Origin: Bacillota bacterium
GTDB lineage: Bacteria > Bacillota > Clostridia > Oscillospirales > CAG-382
Assembly: GCA_029550965.1 (NCBI GenBank)
Contig: JAKPGJ010000050.1
Coordinates: 1-36,343, forward strand
DNA length: 36,343 nucleotides
Reading direction: 5' to 3'
In this document: positions 16,129-23,031 of the stretch, piece after piece
Layout of the letters: each line of letters opens with the position of its first letter
How positions within the stretch are numbered: position 1 is the stretch's first letter
Notes under the pieces: generated by a model
Told to the model about the DNA's origin: nothing
Database searches by the model: none
Seen by the model: only the letters and a program-made list of their open reading frames with translations
Translations under genes and position numbers: made by a program

Positions 16129-17050
16129 ACAGGTGATAGTCGCCTGCCGCTTCGGGCTGGTAGAGCAGCTCCTTGATATGGATTTCGGCGACGCCTTCGG
16201 GCACTTCCCATTTGATTATGTTTCCTACTTTGTAGCCGAGGATGGCGGTGCCGACCGGAGACAATATGGAGAGCTTGTTTTCGATGATGTCCGCTTCGTC
16301 CGGATAAACAAGGGTTACGGTCATTTCCTCGCCGTTCAGACTCAGGCTCACTTTGGAGTTCATCGTAACGACATTACCGGGCATTTTTTCGGCGGCCACT
16401 ACGTTGGCGCGGTTCAGCTCGTTGTTTAACTCAAGGACCCGGTTGTTTAATTCCGTGTTTTCTTTTATCATATTTTCGATTAGCTTTTTAAGTCTTGCTT
16501 TGTCGATTTCGGAAATATACAACTGTTCCATATCCTTTGCTCCTTTCATAATATCAAGATATTTTCGCATGGTAATCGAGAATACGTAGTAGTGGTCGGT
16601 TTCCCGTTCTATTTTAAAACCCGCTCCGGCGAACGCCCGTACCGAGCGGATATTCTTTTTGTCTATTTTGGCTACGACTTTCTGCGTGCGATAGTCAAAA
16701 AACGCGATTTTAAGGCTCTCCCGTATCGCGCTGGTGCCGATTCTTTTTCCCCAGTGTTTGCGGTCGCCGATTACGATTACGATCTCCGTCTCATGCCGGT
16801 CCAGAAGAAGCCTTACGAAACCGACCGGCTTTTTTTGCCTGGTGTAGATCATGAAGAATCTGCCGTTCTGATTAAATATATGCGTCAGAATCGGAAGACT
16901 TACCCTGTCCAGCACGGACCGAATGTCATCGGACACGGTATCCGTATCGCTCAAAAACCTTGTCACCTCGCTATCTTTGAGCCAATTCATCAGGGCAAAG
17001 GCGTTGTCTCTGGTAATTTCAGAGCATAAAAAAATAGAAGGGTTTTTCAT
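16127..17050 (-). CDS. GNAT acetyltransferase fused in frame to Rnk/GreA-C-type domain
   Basis: This 307-aa frame contains two domains. Residues 1-173 are a GNAT acetyltransferase with an 'IGDRKHWGKRIGTSAIRESLKIAF' acyl-CoA binding segment. Residues 174-307 are a Rnk-like protein: a coiled coil 'LKKLIENMIKENTELNNRVLELNNEL', then the GreA/GreB C-terminal fold 'LVYPDEADIIENKLSILSPVGTAILGYKVGNIIKWEVP' and the signature ending LYQPEAAGDYHL. Rnk/GreA-C proteins bind in the RNA polymerase secondary channel. The junction holds an AAAGGAG eight bases before an internal ATG (16531), so a separate 134-aa Rnk protein may also be made. GAGGT precedes the first ATG. The fusion could have arisen by loss of a stop between two adjacent genes. 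The acetyltransferase substrate is unknown. Confidence 0.85.
   Translation of the reverse strand: MKNPSIFLCSEITRDNAFALMNWLKDSEVTRFLSDTDTVSDDIRSVLDRVSLPILTHIFNQNGRFFMIYTRQKKPVGFVRLLLDRHETEIVIVIGDRKHWGKRIGTSAIRESLKIAFFDYRTQKVVAKIDKKNIRSVRAFAGAGFKIERETDHYYVFSITMRKYLDIMKGAKDMEQLYISEIDKARLKKLIENMIKENTELNNRVLELNNELNRANVVAAEKMPGNVVTMNSKVSLSLNGEEMTVTLVYPDEADIIENKLSILSPVGTAILGYKVGNIIKWEVPEGVAEIHIKELLYQPEAAGDYHL
16529..16546 (-). promoter_or_regulatory. Internal ribosome binding site and ATG for Rnk-like domain
   Basis: On the minus strand AAAGGAG (complement of 16540-16546) lies 8 bases before ATG (16531-16529), in frame with the upstream GNAT domain. It would start an independent 134-aa Rnk-type protein with N-terminus M-E-Q-L-Y-I, a natural start for this family. 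Confidence 0.7.
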
Positions 17051-17129
17051 CTTTACAATACCTCAGTAAGATAAAAAGCCTTTCATAGAAAACTACAAAC
17101 TATGACGGTTCTTTTTTATATTTTTTATA

Positions 17130-17158
17130 ATTATAACAGATTGAAATCAGAAAGTCAA
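17130..17158 (-). promoter_or_regulatory. Sigma-A promoter of GNAT-Rnk gene
   Basis: On the minus strand TTGACT (complement of 17153-17158), 17 bases and TATAAT (complement of 17130-17135) lie about 80 bases before the ATG at 17050. Confidence 0.8.
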
Positions 17159-17160
17159 CC

Positions 17161-17207
17161 AAAAAACCGTCATAAAATGACGGTTGCCAATTTTATGACG
17201 GTTTTTT
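17161..17207 (-). terminator. Terminator after YcxB-like gene
   Basis: AAAAAACCGTCATAAAAT (17161-17178) and ATTTTATGACGGTTTTTT (17190-17207) are perfect 18-base arms. The loop repeats the TGACGGTT motif, which also occurs once more at 17103-17110. Confidence 0.88.
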
Positions 17208-17208
17208 C

Positions 17209-17748
17209 TTATTGCCTGACTTTTACAAACTTGCCCGCGGGCAGTTTGCTTCTTAAAAATTCGCTGACCTGCTCGGGCGTGGCGTTTTTAAAGCAGTTTT
17301 TCGGCACGATGTAGGCGCTTCGTTTGCTGACGTACAAATAGAAGGCGTCTTTTACCTCATATACCATATAGAAGTCGGAATAGAAAATATCCTGCCGGTT
17401 GTCGCTTTTTCCGTCGTCCATAAAAAAGACGAACCCGTCGGGCGCGAAAACGTACTTTTGGGTATATTGCAGCAGCTCGCCGTTCATTTTGCACTGCTTT
17501 TGAAACATCTGCCGGGTCATAATCGAAAACATGACGAGCGAAAAGATAATGCCGCCGCCCAGCAGCAGGTAGACGTTGTTCTGCTGCGTCAGCCCGATTG
17601 AAAACAGAAGTACGGCGGAAATCAGTCCGAGACCGTAAAAGGACAACTTTTTCAGCTTCGGGTTCGCGCTTCTGAAAATTTGAAATTCTGCGAAACGCCG
17701 GTAGGTTGCGTAATCGACTTTCGCTTCGCCGGTTATCTGCTTTTTCAT
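17209..17748 (-). CDS. YcxB-like membrane protein
   Basis: This 179-aa protein has two close hydrophobic helices (about residues 37-54 and 60-80) and a C-terminal soluble domain. The pattern 'YVFAPDGFVFFMDDGKSDNRQDIFYSDFYMVYEVKDAFYLYVSKRSAYIVPKNCF' is the YcxB-like C-terminal domain. Its function is not known in the family. AGAGGT lies about five bases before the ATG. The start is nine bases after the end of the phosphoglycerate mutase gene, so the two share a transcript, and a strong terminator follows. Confidence 0.8.
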   Translation of the reverse strand: MKKQITGEAKVDYATYRRFAEFQIFRSANPKLKKLSFYGLGLISAVLLFSIGLTQQNNVYLLLGGGIIFSLVMFSIMTRQMFQKQCKMNGELLQYTQKYVFAPDGFVFFMDDGKSDNRQDIFYSDFYMVYEVKDAFYLYVSKRSAYIVPKNCFKNATPEQVSEFLRSKLPAGKFVKVRQ

Positions 17749-17757
17749 ATAAAACCT

Positions 17758-18972
17758 CTATACGCTTAAAAAGTAATTCATCAGCTCTTCGCCCTTGTCG
17801 AAGTACACGCCGCCCTCAAATCCGCTCTGCTCGTCGTAAACCTGAATGTTGTTCGGCTTTTTCTTCTCGGACGAGTAGATGACGAAAGGCACCGCGTCCA
17901 GCGTATGCGTGCGGGCGTAAATCGGCGTCGGATGGTCGGGCGTCAACAGGATCTTAAACGGGCGCATGTTCTTGTGCATATAGTCAAGCAGCGGGACTAA
18001 CACTTCCGAATCAATCCGTTCAATCGCGCGGATTTTGTTCTCCACCTCGCCTCTGTGGCCGCACTCGTCGGGCGCTTCGATGTGGATATAAACCAAATCC
18101 TTGCCCTTCTCCAGTTCGCGGATAGCGGTTTCCATTTTTCCTTTGTAGTTGGTGTGCAGGTTTCCGGTCGCGCCCTCGACATAGGGGGCGTCCATTCCGG
18201 CGCACAAACCGATTCCCTTAATCAAATCAACCGCGCAGACCACCGAAGCGTCAAGCCCGAACTTTTCCTTAAACGAAGGGAGCGAGGGCTTTTTGCCCGG
18301 GCTCCACAGCCAGAGCGAGTTGGCTTTCTTAAGTCCCCTTTTTGCCCGGTCGAGGTTGACGGGATGGTTGTTGAGCAGTTCGAAAGACGCCTTCATCAGC
18401 CGCAGCATGGGCCGGCTGGAGGGGTTTTTCGGCAGGTAATCGGCAATTTTTCTGCCGAGTATATCGTGCGGGCGCGAATAATCGGTAAAATTGGGGCAGT
18501 TCTTCCAGATCAGGCAGTGCCGGTAGCTTACGCCTGTGTAAAAGCGCAGTTCCTCGTTTCCGAACTTCTCCTGAAGCGCGTTTATCAGAATCCTTGCTTC
18601 TTCGGTGGGAATTTCGTCCGAAGAATGGTCGAGCATGGTCTTTTCCTCGTAGGGCAGCCCGTCGTCGGAGAGCGCGACCAGATTCGCGCGGATCGCCGTG
18701 TCCTCCGGCTGCATGTCGATGCCCATGCTGACCGCCTCCAGCGGGGAGCGCCCTTTTGAATAAACCTTGGGGTCATAGCCCATCAGGGCGAGGTTCGCCG
18801 TGTCGCTTTCCGGCGTCATATCCCGCGGCACCGTAAACACTCTGCCGTTGATGCCGTTGTGCGCAAGATAATTCATGCCGGGTTTTCTGGCGACGGCAAG
18901 CGGGGTCCGCCCTTCAAGCTCCTTCATCGGCAAATCCGCCATGCCGTCCCCTACAAGCACAATGTATTTCAA
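17758..18972 (-). CDS. apgM: 2,3-bisphosphoglycerate-independent phosphoglycerate mutase, archaeal type
   Basis: This 404-aa protein is of the alkaline-phosphatase-superfamily ApgM type. It has the metal site 'LVGDGMADLP' at the N-terminus, the 'TPESDTANLALMGYDP' segment holding the catalytic Ser (about residue 55), 'HIEAPDECGHRGEVENKI' (about residues 295-312) and 'LLTPDHPTP' near residue 340. It interconverts 3- and 2-phosphoglycerate in glycolysis. Relatives have been annotated as homoserine kinase (ThrH-like) in some genomes, so that remains an alternative. The ATG lies 53 bases downstream of the -10, and the gene is co-transcribed with the YcxB-like gene. Confidence 0.92.
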   Translation of the reverse strand: MKYIVLVGDGMADLPMKELEGRTPLAVARKPGMNYLAHNGINGRVFTVPRDMTPESDTANLALMGYDPKVYSKGRSPLEAVSMGIDMQPEDTAIRANLVALSDDGLPYEEKTMLDHSSDEIPTEEARILINALQEKFGNEELRFYTGVSYRHCLIWKNCPNFTDYSRPHDILGRKIADYLPKNPSSRPMLRLMKASFELLNNHPVNLDRAKRGLKKANSLWLWSPGKKPSLPSFKEKFGLDASVVCAVDLIKGIGLCAGMDAPYVEGATGNLHTNYKGKMETAIRELEKGKDLVYIHIEAPDECGHRGEVENKIRAIERIDSEVLVPLLDYMHKNMRPFKILLTPDHPTPIYARTHTLDAVPFVIYSSEKKKPNNIQVYDEQSGFEGGVYFDKGEELMNYFLSV

Positions 18973-19024
18973 ACTGAATCGTCCCTTTCAAGCTGCAAAA
19001 AAAAGAATGCTTTATATTTGTATA

Positions 19025-19053
19025 ATTATAACAAAGTCCGTCCGATAAATCAA
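19025..19053 (-). promoter_or_regulatory. Sigma-A promoter of apgM-ycxB operon
   Basis: On the minus strand TTGATT (complement of 19048-19053), 17 bases and TATAAT (complement of 19025-19030). It is back to back with the plus-strand promoter at 19088. Confidence 0.82.
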
Positions 19054-19087
19054 TAAAACCGGACGGAAAATTTAATTTTTGGCGTTG

Positions 19088-19116
19088 TTGACAATTTGTT
19101 CCGGTATATATATAAT
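19088..19116 (+). promoter_or_regulatory. Perfect consensus sigma-A promoter of the HprK-like/PqqD operon
   Basis: TTGACA (19088-19093), exactly 17 bases, and TATAAT (19111-19116). Both hexamers are perfect matches. Transcription would begin near 19123, which rules out the longer frame starting at 19096 and supports the ATG at 19168. Confidence 0.9.
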
Positions 19117-19167
19117 AAATGCAATAGATTGGCAAAAATTTCACATCATTGTAACAGCAAAAAGATT

Positions 19168-19857
19168 ATGAAGTATCAAATCGCTTCCCTTATTGTGGAA
19201 ATGCGCCCCGAGGGGAAAACGCTGCTTGCGCGGTCGGCGCCGTATTTGACTGCTTCCGACCGGAAAGCCGACATCCAAATCAATATCGACCGCGGCCGGC
19301 TTGTCAGAATGCGAAAAGAGAATCCTCACCTGACCGATGACGATTGCGAATACATCCATACGGGCGAGGTTTTTTATAAAGCGCTTTTAGGCTTTGACGG
19401 GATGCTGGTCCACGCCTCGGCGGTTGCGCTCGACAGGGAAGCGTATTTGTTTTCTGCGAAAAGCGGGGGCGGCAAATCCACGCACGCGGCGCTGTGGCAA
19501 AAAGTTTTCGGCGAAAGAGCGCATATTGTCAACGACGACAAACCCGCTTTGCGCCGGATAGACGGCAAATTCATGGTGTTCGGCACGCCGTGGAGCGGAA
19601 AGACCGATTTGAACACGAACGAATCGGCGCCGTTAAAGGCAATTGCTTTTTTAGAACAGGGGACAAAGAACAAGATAACGCGGCTGAGCGCCAAAGAAGC
19701 GCTGCTCATGCTGTTAAACCAGACGCTGCGCCCTGCTGCGGAGTGGAACAGGCTCTCTTCGCTGCTGGATAGACTGATCAAAGAAATTCCCTTCTATAAA
19801 CTGACCTGCGACATCAGCGCGGACGCCGTCCGATGCGCTTACGACGCGATGAGGTAG
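19168..19857 (+). CDS. HPr kinase-like (HprK-C type) P-loop protein
   Basis: This 229-aa protein has the HprK/P-type P-loop 'SAKSGGGKSTHAALW' with G100-GGKST near residue 100, preceded by 'GMLVHASAVAL' and followed by 'IVNDDKPALR' and 'FGTPWSGK', as in the serine-kinase core of HPr kinase. It lacks the N-terminal half and full length of true HprK. Such stand-alone proteins often lie next to PqqD-like genes in clostridial peptide-modification loci, and the substrate here is unknown. I use the ATG at 19168 because the upstream frame starts inside the promoter. The ribosome site is weak (AAAAAG). It is the first gene of a plus-strand run; pqqD-like follows after 5 bases. Confidence 0.85.
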   Translation: MKYQIASLIVEMRPEGKTLLARSAPYLTASDRKADIQINIDRGRLVRMRKENPHLTDDDCEYIHTGEVFYKALLGFDGMLVHASAVALDREAYLFSAKSGGGKSTHAALWQKVFGERAHIVNDDKPALRRIDGKFMVFGTPWSGKTDLNTNESAPLKAIAFLEQGTKNKITRLSAKEALLMLLNQTLRPAAEWNRLSSLLDRLIKEIPFYKLTCDISADAVRCAYDAMR

Positions 19858-19862
19858 ATGGT

Positions 19863-20123
19863 ATGAAGATTAAGAACGGATATGTGCTCAAGGAAATAGC
19901 GGGGAACAACATTGTCGTCGAGGTGGGCGGCAAGGTCAATTTCAACGGCATGATGATGCTGAACGAAACCGGCGCTTTCCTCTGGAAAAGACTGGAGAAG
20001 GGCGCCGACCAAGCGGAACTTGCCGCCGCGCTGCTGGAGGAATACGATGTTCCATATGACAAAGCGGACGAGGATGTCGCGCTGTTCTTACAAAAACTAA
20101 AAGGTGCGGGCGTTCTTGAATAA
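19863..20123 (+). CDS. PqqD-like peptide chaperone (RRE-type)
   Basis: This 86-aa protein fits the PqqD fold: three N-terminal strands ('YVLKEIAGNNIVVEVGG'), 'MLNETGAFLWKRLEKGADQAELAAALLEEYDV' (about residues 34-65), and a C-terminal helix 'VALFLQKLKGAGVLE'. PqqD-like domains bind the leader of ribosomal peptides and present them to modifying enzymes. It follows the HprK-like gene by 5 bases and overlaps the next gene by 8 bases, so the three are translationally linked. No radical SAM enzyme or precursor gene is visible beside it, so a function in peptide modification is inferred from the family. Confidence 0.88.
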   Translation: MKIKNGYVLKEIAGNNIVVEVGGKVNFNGMMMLNETGAFLWKRLEKGADQAELAAALLEEYDVPYDKADEDVALFLQKLKGAGVLE

Positions 20124-20568
20124 AAAAGTCAGCCTTGAAGAATTAGAGCCTTTCATCTCCGCGCAGCTGGCGGAAGGCGGCAGCGTTACCTTTACGGTCA
20201 AGGGCACAAGCATGCGCCCGATGCTGATCGGCGGCATCGACGCCGTAACCATAGTAAAGCCGACAGAGCCGCTCAAAAAATACGATGTGATTCTTTACCG
20301 CAGGGCGAACGGGCAGTATGTTCTGCACCGGATTATCAAAGTCAAAAAAGACGGCTACGTCTGCCGGGGCGACAACCAGACCGTAAAGGAGTACCCGGTG
20401 ACGCGGGACAGGGTCGTCGGCGTTCTGACGGAATACACGCACAAAGGCAAAGCCAAACGCGCGGACAGCCTCGGGCAGAGAGTTTACGCTTTTTTCCGGG
20501 TCAATACGGCATTACTTCGGAATCATTCAAAAACCCTTTACAATACGCTTAAAAAAAGGAATTTTTAA
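20116..20568 (+). CDS. S24/S26-family signal peptidase-like protein
   Basis: This 150-aa protein contains the S26 serine motif GTSMRPML (S32) and 'YDVILYRRANGQYVLHRII' with H71 where bacterial type I signal peptidases have a lysine. 'CRGDNQ' follows (D86). A Ser-His arrangement is that of the endoplasmic-reticulum and SipW type. There is no N-terminal membrane helix, so it may be soluble or recruited by partners. I prefer TTG at 20116 (N-terminus M-N-K-K-V), 9 bases after AAAAGGTG, over GTG at 20104. It overlaps the PqqD-like gene end. I infer it could cleave a leader of a peptide modified by the cassette; this is not shown. Confidence 0.82.
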   Translation: MNKKVSLEELEPFISAQLAEGGSVTFTVKGTSMRPMLIGGIDAVTIVKPTEPLKKYDVILYRRANGQYVLHRIIKVKKDGYVCRGDNQTVKEYPVTRDRVVGVLTEYTHKGKAKRADSLGQRVYAFFRVNTALLRNHSKTLYNTLKKRNF

Positions 20569-20901
20569 ATGATAGTCGCTGTAGTTGGTTCAAGGTCGAT
20601 AAAAAATATTGATATCGAGCGGTTTATCCCCAAAGGGATTACCATGCTCATCACCGGCGGCGCGCCCGGAATCGACACGATCGCGGAGCAGTACGCCGAC
20701 CGGAAGAAGATTAAAAAGCAGATTATCCGCCCGGATTACGAGCGCTACGGCAAAAAAGCGCCGCTCATGCGCGACCGGGAGATCGTGGAAAACGCCGACA
20801 TTGTCATCGCGATTTGGGACGGCGTATCGGGCGGCACGCATTATACGGTCAAGTACGCGCAAAGCATCGGAAAGCCGTATGAGCTGTATATTGTGTATTA
20901 A
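20569..20901 (+). CDS. SLOG-family (YpsA-like) nucleotide-binding protein
   Basis: This 110-aa protein begins 'MIVAVVGSRSI' and contains 'TMLITGGAPGIDTIAEQYA' (about residues 25-43) and 'NADIVIAIWDGVSGGTHYTVKYAQSIGKP' (about 75-103). These are the glycine-rich and DGxSxGT segments of the SLOG Rossmann fold (DprA/YpsA/LOG-like). Related proteins bind nucleotide-derived ligands. The ATG abuts the stop of the S26 gene, with AAGGA in front. Whether it belongs functionally to the cassette is not clear, but the spacing suggests one transcript. Confidence 0.83.
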   Translation: MIVAVVGSRSIKNIDIERFIPKGITMLITGGAPGIDTIAEQYADRKKIKKQIIRPDYERYGKKAPLMRDREIVENADIVIAIWDGVSGGTHYTVKYAQSIGKPYELYIVY

Positions 20902-20913
20902 TTGGGAGGAACT

Positions 20914-21690
20914 ATGATTTTCTACTTTACAGGCACCGGAAACAGCAAGCACGCCGCGCAGATGATCGCGGAAAGCGAAAACGACACGCTGTATTCCATT
21001 ACGCAGGCTGTTCGGGAAAGAAAGTTTACATATAATCTGGACGACGAAAAGGCAATCGGCTTTGTTTTTCCGGTGTATTTCGGCGGTCTGCCTTCGATTG
21101 TGCGGGAATTTATCGAAAATGTACGGTTTGAAAATATAAAAGACAAGTATGTTTATCTGCTGCTCACCTGCGGCGGAAAGACCTACGACGCGGGCGGAAT
21201 GTTTGCAAAGCGTATGGCGGAGAGAGGGTATCAGGTGGACGCGCTGTACGGCGTCCGCATGCCGGACAACTATGTGCCGATGTTTAATCCGCCGACGGGC
21301 GAAAAAGCCGAAGCGTTGTTGGCGCAGGCAGTAAAGGAAATCAGAGAAATCGCGCTTTCGATTCAAGCCCGCAAAAAAGGGGATATGATAGCGGTCAAAG
21401 GCATGTTCCCGAAAGCCGCGACGGCTTTGATGTATCCTTTTTACGATAGGACGCGGAAAACCAAAAAGTTTTACGCGACCGACGCCTGCACGGGATGCGG
21501 GCTTTGCGAGAAGATTTGCCCCTGCGGCGCGATTGAATTGAAGAACGGCAAACCCGTCTGGGTTAAGGAAATCTGCGCGCAGTGCTTCGGCTGCCTGCAC
21601 CGCTGTCCGGTACGGGCGATTCAGTTCGGAAAAGGCACCGATAAACGCGAACGGTACGTAAACCCTTACAGTGAAGGATTAAAAATATAA
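20914..21690 (+). CDS. EFR1-type flavodoxin-ferredoxin protein
   Basis: This 258-aa protein has an N-terminal flavodoxin-like fold with the FMN phosphate loop 'FTGTGNSKHAA' (residues 5-15). A C-terminal pair of [4Fe-4S] ferredoxin motifs follows: 'CTGCGLCEKICPCGAI' (about 193-208) and 'CAQCFGCLHRCPVRAI' (about 222-237). EFR1 proteins are common in clostridia as electron-transfer proteins. The start is the ATG at 20914 after GGGAGGA; an upstream TTG at 20902 is part of the ribosome site region. It follows the SLOG gene by 12 bases. The redox partner is unknown. Confidence 0.92.
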   Translation: MIFYFTGTGNSKHAAQMIAESENDTLYSITQAVRERKFTYNLDDEKAIGFVFPVYFGGLPSIVREFIENVRFENIKDKYVYLLLTCGGKTYDAGGMFAKRMAERGYQVDALYGVRMPDNYVPMFNPPTGEKAEALLAQAVKEIREIALSIQARKKGDMIAVKGMFPKAATALMYPFYDRTRKTKKFYATDACTGCGLCEKICPCGAIELKNGKPVWVKEICAQCFGCLHRCPVRAIQFGKGTDKRERYVNPYSEGLKI

Positions 21691-21705
21691 ATTTGGAGGA
21701 TCAAT

Positions 21706-22782
21706 ATGTTTCACGGAATTTGCTCCGGCTTGTCGGATATTACCAGGCTTTCGAACGCGCAGTCGCGCTCGATTTCGGCGGAAAACTTTACCGGAGAAAA
21801 GGGAAAAGGCGGAATGGCGACCGAAGGGTACGGCGCCAGGGCGGCGCGCGATCTCGGACAGGGCTGGAAGGTTTCGCCCGCGATTTACATCAAATCCGGC
21901 GAGGAGCGCGTCATAGCCGATATCGACGGCATGGGCGCGATCAAGCATATCTGGATGACCGAGACTTCGCCCCGTCCCAGGCTTTTAATTATTAGAATCT
22001 ACTGGGAGAACAACGAGTACCCGTCGGTGGAATGTCCGATCGGCGACTTCTTCGCGTCCGCGGACACGTCGGTGCACAAGACGCTCTCTTCGTTGCCCGT
22101 CTGCGTAAACCCGCGCAGAGGGTATAACTGCTATTGGGAGATGCCGTTCAGAAAGCACTGCCGCATCACCGTCGAGAACCTGCACACGGACGATATTATT
22201 CTGTTCTATCAGATAGATTATGTGCTCACCGAAATCCCGGAGGACTGCGCCTACTTCCACGCGCAGTTCCGGCGCACCAACCCGCTTCCGTACAAGGAGG
22301 TCTATACCATTCTGGACGGCGTGAAGGGCAAGGGACAGTACGTCGGCACCTATATGTTCTGGGGCGTCAACAACAACGGCTGGTGGGGAGAGGGCGAGAT
22401 AAAGTTCTACCTTGACGGCGACAAGGATTTCCCGACCATCTGCGGCACCGGAACGGAGGACTACTTCTGCGGCGCGTTTGACTTCGATGTCGGCAACAAA
22501 TACATCGAGTTCAACTCCCCCTATTCCGGTTTGTCCTATGTTTCGCAGCAGGACGGCTGCTACAAGGCGAATCAGCGCTTCTCGCTCTACCGCTGGCACA
22601 TTTGCGACCCGATTTACTTTGAGCGCGATTTGCGGGTAACCATTCAGGCGCTCGGCTGGCGCAACGACGGCCGCTACCTGCCGCTGCAGGACGATATTTC
22701 GTCCGTCGCGTACTGGTATCAGACGCTGCCGGCCGAACCGTTCCCGCCGCTGCCGGATAAGGATTATTTGGAGATAATATAA
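21706..22782 (+). CDS. GH172-family (DUF2961) glycoside hydrolase-like protein
   Basis: This 358-aa protein matches the DUF2961/GH172 family, with 'ADIDGMGAIKHIWMT' (about residues 68-82), 'NLHTDDIILFYQIDYVL' (about 157-173) and 'CGTGTEDYFCGAFDFD' (about 246-261). The conserved Glu in GTEDY is the expected catalytic residue. Family members act on fructofuranosyl or D-arabinofuranosyl linkages. There is no signal sequence, so it acts inside the cell. GGAGGATCAAT leads into the ATG, 15 bases after the EFR1 gene. It is the last gene of the plus-strand run. The true substrate is not deducible from sequence. Confidence 0.88.
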   Translation: MFHGICSGLSDITRLSNAQSRSISAENFTGEKGKGGMATEGYGARAARDLGQGWKVSPAIYIKSGEERVIADIDGMGAIKHIWMTETSPRPRLLIIRIYWENNEYPSVECPIGDFFASADTSVHKTLSSLPVCVNPRRGYNCYWEMPFRKHCRITVENLHTDDIILFYQIDYVLTEIPEDCAYFHAQFRRTNPLPYKEVYTILDGVKGKGQYVGTYMFWGVNNNGWWGEGEIKFYLDGDKDFPTICGTGTEDYFCGAFDFDVGNKYIEFNSPYSGLSYVSQQDGCYKANQRFSLYRWHICDPIYFERDLRVTIQALGWRNDGRYLPLQDDISSVAYWYQTLPAEPFPPLPDKDYLEII

Positions 22783-22786
22783 GGGA

Positions 22787-22911
22787 AGATAAGAAGTAAG
22801 AGATAAGAAGTAAGAGATTGTAAGAGATAAGAAGTAAGAGATTGTAAGAGATAAGAAGTAAGAGATTGTAAGAGATAAGAAGTAAGAGATAAAGAAGTAA
22901 GAGATAAGAAT
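22787..22911. repeat. Purine-rich tandem repeat (24-bp unit)
   Basis: The 14-mer AGATAAGAAGTAAG occurs exactly at 22787, 22801, 22825, 22849 and 22873, and with one inserted base at 22887. Three of the intervals carry the 10-mer AGATTGTAAG, giving a 24-base period. The plus strand has no C for over 100 bases. It lies between the GH172 stop and its terminator. Minus-strand frames across it read as a leucine-rich repeat, but I see no coding support. Confidence 0.9.
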
Positions 22912-22955
22912 AAAAAGGGAATAACGCGAGATATAACCGATAGGTTGAGCATAAA

Positions 22956-22988
22956 AAAGCGTGCCGCTGCCGCGGCACGCTTTCTTTG
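22956..22988 (+). terminator. Terminator after GH172 gene and tandem repeat
   Basis: AAAGCGTGCCGC and GCGGCACGCTTT form a 12-bp stem with a 4-base loop, followed by CTTTG. It probably stops the 19168-22782 transcript and may also serve the convergent gene at 23032. Confidence 0.85.
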
Positions 22989-23031
22989 TTTTTCTTTTTA
23001 CTTTTAGGCAGCTATATGTTCAAATAGCGGG

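Noticed and set aside
19096..19167. Longer N-terminus for the HprK-like gene
   Set aside because: The start at 19096 lies inside the -35/-10 promoter and before the expected transcription start; ATG 19168 fits.
22787..22911. CRISPR array
   Set aside because: The repeat units are 14 and 10 bases with no unique spacers of regular length and no cas genes nearby.
22764..22978. Minus-strand frames reading as a leucine-rich repeat (LLISYNLL)
   Set aside because: They are the translation of the purine-rich tandem repeat; the 24-base period keeps frame by chance, and no ribosome site or domain supports them.
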